Source: Candidatus Omnitrophota bacterium
GTDB taxonomy: Bacteria > Hinthialibacterota > Hinthialibacteria > Hinthialibacterales > Hinthialibacteraceae
Assembly: GCA_040755155.1 (NCBI GenBank)
Contig: JBFMBP010000039.1
Location: 62,001 to 126,000 of the forward strand
Reading direction: 5' to 3'
DNA length: 64,000 nt
Below, one piece after another: positions 18,207 through 27,600 of this stretch. A program made the position numbers and the translations under genes. The stretch's first letter is position 1; each line of letters opens with the position of its first letter. The notes under the pieces are model-generated. The model saw only the letters and a list, made by a program, of their open reading frames with translations. It ran no database searches and had not been told where the DNA came from.

Positions 18207-19367
18207 ATGCCGAATCCCAGGCCAACCAAGCGCTATTGGATCGGGCTGCTTTGGCAATCTATTCTCTTATGCGTTCTTCTAGGAGAAATCCAGGCAAGCC
18301 CATCGTATGCTTCCTTCTCTCCATTAAACGCCTTCATCGAAACAATCGCTGATGGAGAGAGACAGGATATTTCCACATCGGCGAACAACGTTGTAGAGAA
18401 CAATGGGATCGATTCATTTGCTCGCCGGGTTTGGAACGGGAATTATAGTTTCCTCGTTTTTGTCGCGATATGGGGATTTCTAACAGCGGCCTTAGTGATT
18501 ATTGCCATAGATCGGCATCTTAAATGGCGTTCGCAACGCCAGACATTGCGTCAACTTCACAATCGATTGGTTCGATCGGAAAAATTGGCCTCTCTCGGTC
18601 AGCTAACGGCGGGCATCGCCCACGAGATCAACAATCCCGCGAATTATATTCACAGCAATATTTATCCTCTCAAGGAATATGTTTCCGCATTTAAGAAAAC
18701 CGTTGAAGCCATAAAAGCCTGGAAAGAGAACATGCCGCCGGAAATGCGCCAAGAATATGACGCCGTCTATAGAGAAACCGATATGGATTATGTTTTGCAG
18801 GATTGCGATAAGCTCGTCAAATCCTTCGAAGACGGTTCCAACCGCATCGCTCAGATCGTAACCGACCTTCGTCAATATTCGCGGGGAGACCAAGGCGTTT
18901 TTATTGAATTCAATCTCCACGACGCTCTTGATTCGACGCTGAATCTATTGCAACACCGCTTCAAGTCGCATATTACGGTTCATAAAAATTATGGAGAGAT
19001 GCCGCCTGTAGTATGCTCTCCCGGTCAAATCAACCAAGTGTTCATGAATTTGTTGAGCAATGCGGAACAAGCGATCGAAGGTAAAGGGAATATCTGGATC
19101 GAAACCCGCCGCGCCGGCGGCGACGTCGTCATAACGATCCGCGACGACGGCGTTGGAATCCCCCCGGAAAATTTGCCTAAATTATTCGATCCCTTTTTTA
19201 CGACGAAGCCGATCGGCGTGGGTACCGGTTTAGGACTCTCCATCTCCCGCGATATCATCGAACAACACGGGGGAAATCTGTCGGCGGCCAGCGAACCTGG
19301 CGCTGGAACCTCTTTTGTTGTATCGATTCCAATTCAAAAAAAAGATCGTTTTTCTAAAAAAAATTAA
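18207..19367 (+). CDS. Membrane sensor histidine kinase
   Basis: 386 residues. N-terminal signal or first transmembrane helix about 11-30, a short periplasmic loop, second transmembrane helix about 82-102, then HisKA with His139 in GQLTAGIAHEINNPANY, and HATPase_c with N box VFMNLLSNAEQAI, G1 DDGVGIPPENL, F box PFFTTKP and G2 GTGLGLSISRDII. The sensor loop is only about 50 residues and is not of a known family. It heads a group with two receiver-containing genes and probably phosphorylates one or both. Ribosome binding site AAGGA. Confidence 0.9.
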   Translation: MPNPRPTKRYWIGLLWQSILLCVLLGEIQASPSYASFSPLNAFIETIADGERQDISTSANNVVENNGIDSFARRVWNGNYSFLVFVAIWGFLTAALVIIAIDRHLKWRSQRQTLRQLHNRLVRSEKLASLGQLTAGIAHEINNPANYIHSNIYPLKEYVSAFKKTVEAIKAWKENMPPEMRQEYDAVYRETDMDYVLQDCDKLVKSFEDGSNRIAQIVTDLRQYSRGDQGVFIEFNLHDALDSTLNLLQHRFKSHITVHKNYGEMPPVVCSPGQINQVFMNLLSNAEQAIEGKGNIWIETRRAGGDVVITIRDDGVGIPPENLPKLFDPFFTTKPIGVGTGLGLSISRDIIEQHGGNLSAASEPGAGTSFVVSIPIQKKDRFSKKN

Positions 19368-19402
19368 GTAAAATGGAATAAAATGCTTATATCGCTGGAA
19401 CG

Positions 19403-20071
19403 ATGATGAGCCAATCGGGGAAAACGGCGATGAACGACGATAAGGACAATACGCTTTCCATGGAAGCGCGCATTTTTCAGTACGCTTTGGCGGAAGCGTT
19501 AATTAGTTCGGGCGTCATCGATGCGGAAGAATTGAAACACTCTATTATCAAATGGCGAAAATTATTGAACGTCGATAGCAAAGAAGATCCTTTGGCGTTT
19601 CTAGCGATCAAAGCGCCTTCCGAGGGAGAAATAGATTCCCCAAAATCCAAAATATCCGCCAAATCCACTGCATCCGCTCCATCCGCCTCTCATCCTCCTC
19701 TCCCCAAACGAAGGCGCATCATGATCGTCGATGACGTGCTTTACATTCGGGAAATGGTTAAAACCACTCTCGTTATGCACGGTTATGTCGTTGCGGCGGA
19801 AGCGGATAACGGCCGGGAAGCGATTCAAATATTCCAGGAATTGCGTCCCGACATCGTACTTACGGATATCGAAATGAAAGGGATGAACGGGCTGGAATTA
19901 CTGCGCGAAATTCGGAAAATCGATCAAACGGCGCCCGTCATCATCATGACGGGAAATCCCAATAAAGATTACGTCAAAGAAGCGTTTGGCGCTGGTATGA
20001 CGGATTTCATCGTCAAGCCGATCGATATGATGCGCTTGTTGTCTGTATTGCGGAAAGTGGATGATTTATAA
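19403..20071 (+). CDS. CheY-like response regulator with N-terminal extension
   Basis: 222 residues. A helical N-terminal segment about 20-70 and a Ser/Pro linker (about 72-102) precede a standard receiver (about 104-220): acidic pair VDD (109-111), phosphoacceptor Asp155 in VLTDIEMKG, Thr183 and Lys205 (VKPID). There is no output domain after the receiver. The N-terminal part may be an interaction domain. An alternative start at 19430 (MNDDKD) has a GGGGA-like signal. It lies 35 bases after the kinase gene. Confidence 0.85.
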   Translation: MMSQSGKTAMNDDKDNTLSMEARIFQYALAEALISSGVIDAEELKHSIIKWRKLLNVDSKEDPLAFLAIKAPSEGEIDSPKSKISAKSTASAPSASHPPLPKRRRIMIVDDVLYIREMVKTTLVMHGYVVAAEADNGREAIQIFQELRPDIVLTDIEMKGMNGLELLREIRKIDQTAPVIIMTGNPNKDYVKEAFGAGMTDFIVKPIDMMRLLSVLRKVDDL

Positions 20072-20112
20072 AGTTTTATCTTTTCATTCTATTTTCACCA
20101 GGAGCATTTCGC

Positions 20113-21192
20113 ATGGCTTTCAAATATACCATTCTCTGCGTAGACGATGAACAGCATAATTTAGACGCTCTTCATCGAACGTTGCGGAAGGAATACGAAA
20201 TCCTCACTGCTTTAAGCGGGGAAGAGGGACTGAGGATATTGGAAACCCAACCCATATCGTTGATTATTTCCGATCAACGAATGCCCGCCATGACGGGAGT
20301 GGAATTTTTGGAAAAAAGCATCGAACTGCGTCCCGAAATCATACGCATTATCCTGACGGGTTTTACGGACGTGGAAGACCTCATCGGCGCTATCAATACG
20401 GGCCGGGTTTATCGTTATATCACTAAGCCCTGGGACCCCAATGATCTCAAAATCACCGTCAAAAGAGCGCTGGAGTCGTTTGAACTGACCCAGGAAAATC
20501 GCCGTTTGTTCGAAGACATCGTCCGTCTGGAAAAACTGGCCACCGTCGGCCAGGTCGCGGGCGGCATCGCCCACGAAGTGCGCAATCAACTAAGCGTCTT
20601 GATGGGCGTACAATTGATCCAGCAGCAATTTCCCGAAAACGTTCTCATCAATCAGGTGGCCGAACAGATGATGCTGGCGCGCAACCGCATCTTGAGCATC
20701 CTGGATGAAATCAAAGCGTTTGGGAAACAGAAAGACAGCAAGCTGCATAAAGAGCGCGTCGCCGTTTCACAACTTTTGGAACAAACCGAAGCGATCGTTT
20801 CCCTCGATCCCGACGTGAAAAAAATGGCGTTGGAGATCGAAGTCTACAACTCTCCCGCCGTCATGTGCGACCGCAACCGCATCCTTCAAGTGCTTATCAA
20901 TCTTGTACGCAACGCCGCTCACGCCATGAATGGCGAGGGAACCATCTTCCTTTATGGAGATGCGCAGAACGGAGAAGTTCGCATTCGCATCAAGGACAAC
21001 GGCTGCGGCATCGCGGCGGAAAATCTAGAAAAAATCTGGCAGCCTTTTTTCACGACCAAAGGAGAACGGGGAACCGGCTTGGGACTTCAAATCAGCCGCC
21101 GCATCGTGGAAGCGCATGGCGGCAAACTGATTTGCGAAAGCGAAGCGAAAAAAGGTTCGACATTCACCGTTATTCTCCCAGCGGCTTCATGA
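20113..21192 (+). CDS. Receiver-histidine kinase fusion protein
   Basis: 359 residues. An N-terminal receiver of the RpfG/HD-GYP-associated style (about 5-122): VDDEQHNL, phosphoacceptor Asp54 in IISDQRMPAMTG, Lys105 in YITKPWDP. It is followed by a cytosolic kinase: HisKA His154 in GQVAGGIAHEVRNQLSVL and HATPase with VLINLVRNAAHAM, DNGCGIAAENLEKIWQPFFTTK and GTGLGLQIS. Receiver-first kinases act as phosphorelay intermediates. It belongs to the same operon as the two preceding signalling genes. No membrane segment. Confidence 0.9.
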   Translation: MAFKYTILCVDDEQHNLDALHRTLRKEYEILTALSGEEGLRILETQPISLIISDQRMPAMTGVEFLEKSIELRPEIIRIILTGFTDVEDLIGAINTGRVYRYITKPWDPNDLKITVKRALESFELTQENRRLFEDIVRLEKLATVGQVAGGIAHEVRNQLSVLMGVQLIQQQFPENVLINQVAEQMMLARNRILSILDEIKAFGKQKDSKLHKERVAVSQLLEQTEAIVSLDPDVKKMALEIEVYNSPAVMCDRNRILQVLINLVRNAAHAMNGEGTIFLYGDAQNGEVRIRIKDNGCGIAAENLEKIWQPFFTTKGERGTGLGLQISRRIVEAHGGKLICESEAKKGSTFTVILPAAS

Positions 21193-21214
21193 ACGTTTAT
21201 TCTTTTTCTAAAAA

Positions 21215-22372
21215 ATGATTATGGATATGAATATGCTAAGCGCATTCATTCTTATTCCGTTTTTTTCTTGTTTATTGTTCATTCCCCCCGCCCATTGCGA
21301 GGAGAGCGGCGCTTCCTTTCAATGGACGAAAGCCGCGCCGGAAGATGTGGGTATGAAAGACGAAAAGATCGACGCCTTGCTGGAGACTTTGCAGGCGCAT
21401 TCCACCGCCGCCATCTTAGTCGTCCGGCATGACCGCGTCGTTCTCGAATGGTATTCCGATAAAATGGCGCCGGATCGTCCCCATTACACGGCTTCATTGG
21501 CCAAGGCGCTCGTAGGCGGCATGTCCTTGCTTCTTGCCTTGCAGGATGGAAAATTGAATATCGACGATCCCGCCGATAAGTATATTTCCGATTGGAAAGA
21601 CGATCCCACTCGCGCGGGGATCACAATCCGCCATCTCGCCACCCACTCCTCCGGCATCGAAGACGCGGGAGTCGCTGGGATGGGTCATCTGGAAGCGGGG
21701 GGTTGGAAAAGCCGCTTTTGGAAAAAAGACCCCGATCCCTTCACCATCGCCCGCGACTGGGCGCCGATGAAATTCAAACCGGGCGCTGGTTTTGAATACA
21801 GCAATCCCGGCATGGCAATGCTTTCTTACGCTGTAATTTCTGCTTATCGAGATTCGCCCTATCCCGATATCCGAGCTTTGTTGCGCGAGCGCGTAATGAA
21901 TCCCATCGGCGTTCCCGAAAAGGAATGGTCTTTCGGCTATGGCGCGACCTATGACATCGGCGGTTTGCATCTCGTCGCCAATTGGGGCGGAGGCGCCTAT
22001 ACCGCCCGCGCCGTGGCGCAAGTTGGGCGGCTTATGCTGCGCCGAGGCGATTGGGAAGGGAAGCGGATTCTCGATGCGGATTGGATTTCGCGCGTAGTAT
22101 CCGACGCGGGAACGCCAACGCCCTATCGCGGACCGGGAGAAGGGCCATGCCCCCGCTCCGGTTTGGCATGGTGGGTGAATTCCGACGGCGTTTTGTCCAA
22201 ACTGCCCCGCGACGCCTTTATGGGCGCGGGTGCGGGCAACCAGGTATTATTGGTGATTCCCAGTCTCGACATGATCGCCGTCCGTTTCGGCGAGTTGATG
22301 CAGAAGGACAGTTTTTGGGGCGGTATCGAAGAATACTTAATCAATCCTCTGATGGAGGCCGTCAATCCGTGA
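21215..22372 (+). CDS. Secreted serine hydrolase, beta-lactamase class C/esterase family
   Basis: 385 residues. Signal peptide 1-30 (LSAFILIPFFSCLLFIPPAHC). Ser-x-x-Lys motif SLAK in HYTASLAKALVGGMS, Tyr-Ser-Asn motif in GFEYSNPGMAML, and conserved HLATHSSGIED. These are the class C beta-lactamase/EstB/D-aminopeptidase fold motifs; substrate could be an ester or peptide. Several ATG codons lie within the first 20 bases and no strong ribosome binding site decides between them. Its last bases overlap the next gene's GTG start. Confidence 0.88.
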   Translation: MIMDMNMLSAFILIPFFSCLLFIPPAHCEESGASFQWTKAAPEDVGMKDEKIDALLETLQAHSTAAILVVRHDRVVLEWYSDKMAPDRPHYTASLAKALVGGMSLLLALQDGKLNIDDPADKYISDWKDDPTRAGITIRHLATHSSGIEDAGVAGMGHLEAGGWKSRFWKKDPDPFTIARDWAPMKFKPGAGFEYSNPGMAMLSYAVISAYRDSPYPDIRALLRERVMNPIGVPEKEWSFGYGATYDIGGLHLVANWGGGAYTARAVAQVGRLMLRRGDWEGKRILDADWISRVVSDAGTPTPYRGPGEGPCPRSGLAWWVNSDGVLSKLPRDAFMGAGAGNQVLLVIPSLDMIAVRFGELMQKDSFWGGIEEYLINPLMEAVNP

Positions 22373-23364
22373 AGCATCCGCTTATTTTGCTCTTGCTGGG
22401 ATTCTGCGTTATACCAGGCGCAGGCGCCGAGCCTCCCTATCCTCCAAGTCCCATTATCAAGAGCGTTCGTTTCGCTCCAACCGCTTCCATTATCCGCAAG
22501 GCCGCAGACAGTGACAATTGGCCGATGACCTGGGCGGACGATGGCGATATCTATACCTCTTACGGCGACGGCTGGGGATTCGAACCCCGCATCCCTAAAA
22601 AAGTCAGCCAGGGATTCGCAAAAATCATCGGTTTGCCGGAACAATTTGTAGGCATTAATATTCGCACATCGTCCGGCGAACGTTTTGGCGATGGAGCGAA
22701 AGGCGCCAAGGCCAGCGGAATGCTGATGGTGGACGGTGTTCTTTATATTTGGATTCGCAATACGGGAAACGCAACGCTGGCTTGGTCCGGCGATCACGGC
22801 GCAACGTGGGAATGGGGATTTAAATTTACGGAAAGTTTCGGCAGTCCCGCTTTTCTCAACTTCGGTAAAAATTACGAAGGCGCCCGCGACGATTATGTAT
22901 ATACTTACTCGCAAGACGGCTCCAGCGCTTACGAATCGAATGATGGGCTGATCTTGGCAAGATGTCCCAAGAGCCGCATCAAGGACGCTTCTTCCTATCA
23001 ATTCTTTGCGGGCTTGGATGCTTCCAACCAACCGCAGTGGGCGTCTGCGCTCGCGGAAAGAAAACCGGTTTTCGCATATCCCCATCATTGCCAGCGCGTG
23101 GACGCCGTTTATCATCCGGGGATCAAGCGCTATTTGCTGGCGTTGGGATTCAACCATGAAGGTGGCTGGGGCTTATTCGAAGCGCCGGAGCCGTGGGGGC
23201 CGTGGACGACGGCCTATTGTACGGAATCGTGGGATTTGCCAGGAACGCACGGCTACCGCATTCCCGCGAAGTGGATTGATCCGAACGATAATAGTTTTTA
23301 TCTGGTTTTTTCGGGAGTTGGAATCAATGACGCCTTTTGCGTGCGGAAGGTTATGCTGAATTGA
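22369..23364 (+). CDS. Secreted DUF4185 protein
   Basis: 331 residues from GTG 22369, which overlaps the upstream stop (GTGA) and has GGAGG 11 bases upstream; an open frame continues far upstream but is a shadow of the hydrolase. Signal peptide about 1-20 (LILLLLGFCVIPGAGA). Conserved DUF4185 features: DNWPMTWADDGDIYTSYGDGWGF near the start, a beta-propeller-like body with LAWSGDHGATWEW, YVYTYSQDGSSAYESNDGLILAR and YHPGIKRYLLALGFNHEGGWGLFEAPEPWGPW. This is a glycosidase-like five-bladed propeller family of unknown activity. Translationally coupled to the serine hydrolase. Confidence 0.85.
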   Translation: MKHPLILLLLGFCVIPGAGAEPPYPPSPIIKSVRFAPTASIIRKAADSDNWPMTWADDGDIYTSYGDGWGFEPRIPKKVSQGFAKIIGLPEQFVGINIRTSSGERFGDGAKGAKASGMLMVDGVLYIWIRNTGNATLAWSGDHGATWEWGFKFTESFGSPAFLNFGKNYEGARDDYVYTYSQDGSSAYESNDGLILARCPKSRIKDASSYQFFAGLDASNQPQWASALAERKPVFAYPHHCQRVDAVYHPGIKRYLLALGFNHEGGWGLFEAPEPWGPWTTAYCTESWDLPGTHGYRIPAKWIDPNDNSFYLVFSGVGINDAFCVRKVMLN

Positions 23365-23394
23365 GAAATATGTCTTTCAAATCGAAGCAGTAAA

Positions 23395-23430
23395 GTAGGG
23401 TGGGCTCAAAGCGAAGCATAGCCCACCATT
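23395..23430. repeat. REP-like palindromic repeat, copy A
   Basis: 36 bases beginning GTAGGGTGGGCTCAAAGCGA and ending AGCCCACCATT, with an inverted pair TGGGCT/AGCCCA. It matches copies at 36271 and 48078. It overlaps the last codons and stop of dus on the minus strand and lies between convergent genes, where its hairpin could also help termination. Confidence 0.8.
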
Positions 23431-24431
23431 TTCTCCGCATCGTAAATGGATAAAGCAGATTCCAGCCATTCTCGAACGGCAAGCGCAATCTCATCGAAAC
23501 TTTCCAACTGGTACACTCTTTCCCGCAAGTTCTTTACATTCGGCCACCCTTTGACGTACCAGCCGAGATGCTTGCGCATTTCGAATATCGCCTTGCGTTC
23601 GCCTTTCCATTGCACGGCGAGCTGGTGATGATGCAGGAAGACATTGATTCTTTCCTCCAATTCCGGCTCGGGAAGAATCTCTCCCGTATCAAGAAAGTGG
23701 AGAATGCGCCGGAAAATCCAAGGATTCCCGTAAGCCCCTCGGCCAATCATGACGCCGTCGCAATGGGTATAATCCAGCATTTTTTTGGTGGAGATGGGAT
23801 CGACGGCGTCGCCGTTGCCGATGACGGGAATATCCAGGTATTGCTTCAGATCAGCAATCCAATCCCATTGCGCCTCGCCGCCAAAGCCCATAAGGCGGGT
23901 GCGGGCGTGGAAGATGACGGCGTCGCATCCTTCGCCTTGGGCAATGTCGCCGATAATGCGGTAGTTGAGCGAATTGAGATTGACGCCGGCGCGGATTTTG
24001 ACCGAAAGATGCCCGGCCGCCGCCTTGCGCATGGCGCGCAGGACGCGCACAAGATCGGCGGGAAAGATGGAAAGGCCGCAGCCGGATCGGTTTTTGAATA
24101 CTTTTTTTACTGGGCAACCGAGATTCAGATTGACGCCCTCGACGCCGAGTTCCTCCGCCATGCGCACGGCGTCGTAGACGCTGTCCGGCTCGCTGCCGAA
24201 GATTTGAAAAACGAGGGGATGTTCGCCGCGGCATTCTTCCAGCATTTGCATGGAACCGGCATTTCTTTCCTGCAACCCCCTGGCGCTGACGAGTTCGGAA
24301 AACGTGAGCGGGCAGCCATGTTCGCGCGCGATTTCCCTCGCCGCCCGGTCGTTGACGCCCGCAATGGGAGCCAGCATAAGAAGAGGGAAGCGATAATCGG
24401 GTTTTTCAGCGCGCGGGGATTTAACAGCCAT
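23406..24431 (-). CDS. dus: tRNA-dihydrouridine synthase
   Basis: 341 residues. FMN-dependent TIM barrel with LAPIAGVNDRAAREIAREHG (20-39), the catalytic Cys106 in NLNLGCPVKKVFKNRSGCGLS, KIRAGVNLN, HARTRLMGFGG (the H-A-R-T motif), IGNGDAVDPI and GVMIGRGAYGNPWIF, and a C-terminal helical domain to about 335. It reduces uridines in the tRNA D loop with NADPH. The last seven residues (MVGYASL) and the stop codon are encoded by a REP-like repeat, so the natural C-terminus was altered. Confidence 0.93.
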   Translation of the reverse strand: MAVKSPRAEKPDYRFPLLMLAPIAGVNDRAAREIAREHGCPLTFSELVSARGLQERNAGSMQMLEECRGEHPLVFQIFGSEPDSVYDAVRMAEELGVEGVNLNLGCPVKKVFKNRSGCGLSIFPADLVRVLRAMRKAAAGHLSVKIRAGVNLNSLNYRIIGDIAQGEGCDAVIFHARTRLMGFGGEAQWDWIADLKQYLDIPVIGNGDAVDPISTKKMLDYTHCDGVMIGRGAYGNPWIFRRILHFLDTGEILPEPELEERINVFLHHHQLAVQWKGERKAIFEMRKHLGWYVKGWPNVKNLRERVYQLESFDEIALAVREWLESALSIYDAEKMVGYASL

Positions 24432-24669
24432 GATTCAACTTTCATGAATAAATGGGTTTATCTTTTTCAATAATCCTAATTCGACTTGATCTAATAAGCA
24501 ATTATACGATGGTATTGGCAGTATCGTAATCATGTAAAACAAAGATTAGGACGAATTCATTCCTGCCCCTCGATATCGATAGGGGACGGATGAGCGAGTT
24601 TGTGCTATTGTATTCAACGAAAACCTTATCGTTGAATGATTTACGTGCCATTTGAAGGGAGCGAATTTT

Positions 24670-27600
24670 TTGTTGAAATCCCTATATTTTCTAGTCAGCT
24701 TCTACTTTTTCGCCGCAATATGCTCAACCTCGAACGCCGCCATCGTCATAAATGAAATCATGTACCGTCCCTCCACTTTGCGCGCGGATGAAGAATTCGT
24801 CGAACTTTACAATCCCGATATGGTCGACGCCGATCTATCGGGATGGGCTTTCGTAGATGGAATTAACTATCAATTTCCCAAAGGCGCTCGGTTAGCGGCG
24901 GGAGGGTATCTCATCGTTTCTCCCTCGCCGGAGGCTTTTCTTGCAAAATATGGCGATGCGTCAGTTTGGGGGCCTTATCAGGGTCAACTAAACAATAAAG
25001 GCGAACGGGTGGTCTTGGAGGATGCAGCCAATCGTCCCGTCGATTCCGTGTTGTACTGTGACGAAGTCGGCTGGCCTTCCACGGCGGACGGCTACGGCCC
25101 TTCCCTGGAACGCAAGCACCCTCGTATGGATTCCAATCATCCCAATAGTTGGCAAGCCGGTCCGGCGGATGGTACGCCTAGAAGGAAAAATCAGGCCGCC
25201 GTCGACGCGCCGTTTCCCATCGTAACGGAAGCGGCGCAAAAACCCGCCGTTCCCAATTCCACGCAAAGCGTAACGATAACCGCCCGCTTTATCCACCCCT
25301 TTCCGATTCTAATCCACAAGCTTTATTACAAGCCGGAATACAACTCGACATTCGCCGAAGCGGAAATGGCCGATGACGGTCTTCATGGCGACGGCATGAA
25401 GGGCGATGGAATTTTTGGAGGCGTCATTCCTCCTTTTCCCACGGGAACAGTGGTTGATTTTTACGTAGAAGCCAAGGATATCGGCGGCGTTTCCGGCTTT
25501 TTTCCTTTGGATGGAACAAAACGCGCCGCTATTTATCTTGTGGACGATGCGCATTATTCAACCGGCCTGCCGTTATACCGCATCGTCATGCGCACCGCCG
25601 ACGAAATCGATTTGCGCCGGCGCGATCCCAATAGCAATGTGGAATTGGACTCGTCCTTTATTTACGGAAATGATATTTATTATAACGTTGGCGTGCGTTT
25701 TCGCGGCAAAGGTTCCCGATATAAAGAGCCGAAATCCTACCGCGTTAATTTCACAGAAACTCGCCATTTCGGTTCAATCCGCAAGTTGGACCTTAACTCT
25801 CAGAACGTCGACCGCCAATTCATCGGCTTGGAATGCTTCAAACGGCTGCGGTTGCCCGCCCCTGAAAAGCAATTCGTATCCTTGGCTTTCAACCAAACCT
25901 TCGTCCATAATTATCTCCAAGTCGAACGGTGCGACAAATACATGATGCAGCGGCTTTTCGGCGATGGCGACGGAAACCTCTATCGCGGCGTCGAACAGGC
26001 CAACCTGGATTATCGCGGAAAAGATCCGAAATATTACCGAACAAATTATATTAAAGAAACTAATGAATTGGAGGACGATTTCTCGGACATCGTCCGTCTA
26101 TGCGAGGCTTTTTCTCAATCTACGGATTCCGAATTTCCCGCAGCGGTCGCCAAACGGATCAATGTCCAGCAATGGATTCGCTGGTTCGCCTTAAAAGAAT
26201 TCTTAAATGACTTGGAAGGCGGAATTTCTCTTGAACGAGGCGACGATTATTATATCTATCGTTATCCCGCCGACGATCTTTTTTATTTATTGCCTTGGGA
26301 TTTGGACAGCGTCTTCGCAAAACCGTTCCAGACCATCCACCATCATGGAACGCCCTCCGCGCAACGGTTGTTGCGTCATCCCGCCTTCGCATCGTTCTAT
26401 TATCAGGATTTGCTATCCCTCCTCAATAACGAACTGCCGCAAGACGCCGTCGATTCTATTATCGAAATGACGGCGCCCGTCAGTGACGAAAAACGGCGGC
26501 TGGAAATCAAAGGCATCGCCAGAGAATTGCGCGAGTTCATCCTTTCATCAATTCCCCGATCTATCTCCTGCCGCATAGAGACTATCAATTCGAAACCGGA
26601 ATCCATTGTGGCGGATGGAGAAGAATGGCGGTATTTTCGCGGCGTTCGATCGCCATCCGCCGATCCTTTGGGATGGACGCAGAACGGATTTGACGATTCG
26701 TCCTGGGAAACCGGCCCATCGGGATTCGGCTATTCCGATAACGACGACCGCACGATCCTATCCGACATGATGAATCGTTATACGACGGTCTTCACCCGCA
26801 AAACATTCCATCTATCCGATCCCCAGCGTTATTCCTATCTGACTCTTCATGCGCTGGTGGACGACGGCTTCGCCGCCTATCTCAACGGAGCGGAAATCGC
26901 CCGCGACAATGTAGGGGAAACGCCTCTTTTCGATAGTCTGGCGGATAGTTCCAATGAGGCCGATAGCGTTCTGAGTTATACGATCGCCGATCCGTCCGCT
27001 TACCTTCTTCCCGGCGAAAACGTTCTCGCCGCCGTCGGCGTCAACGTCAACATCGATAGTTCCGATTTATCCTTAGCCATCAGCCTTGATGCCCAGCTAT
27101 CGGGCGGGGAAATGGCGCGCTTATATGGAGCGGCGGATCCCTCGCGTACGAAGCGGATTCTAGTCAATGGCAATCCGGCGGATTATACCGCCTGGATTCC
27201 CCGTTGGGAGTATATCGCCAATTTGAAAATGGGACGCAACAGTTTCCATATCGAAGCCCTTGACGCTGCCGGAAAAGTCATCGACGCCACCCGTTTTTCC
27301 GTTATTCAAGGCGATGCGCCGCCGGATGGCGCTATGGCCTTAAGCGGCGACGCAATATGGACAAAACGGAACCATCCGATCTTATTGGAACAAACGCTCA
27401 TCATACCGGAAAACGTAACTCTTGCGATCGAACCGGGAGTGGAAGTGCAAGCCGCTCCGAGCGCCGCCATCATCGTTTACGGGACTCTTTCCGCCATAGG
27501 CAGTGAAGACGCTCCCATTCTTTTTTCGGCGATGGATGCTGCGAATCCTTGGGGTGGAATCGCCGCCGACGCCGCCGCGGGGCCGCTTCGCCTAACCTGC

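Noticed and set aside
21982-23364. A 460-residue frame overlapping the serine hydrolase
   Set aside because: The first 130 codons are a shadow of the hydrolase gene; the real start is GTG 22369, overlapping the hydrolase stop and opening a signal peptide.
24465-24669. Riboswitch or attenuator before the CotH-like gene
   Set aside because: I found no conserved stem set or terminator-antiterminator pair; the region is just AT-rich with a weak ribosome binding site.
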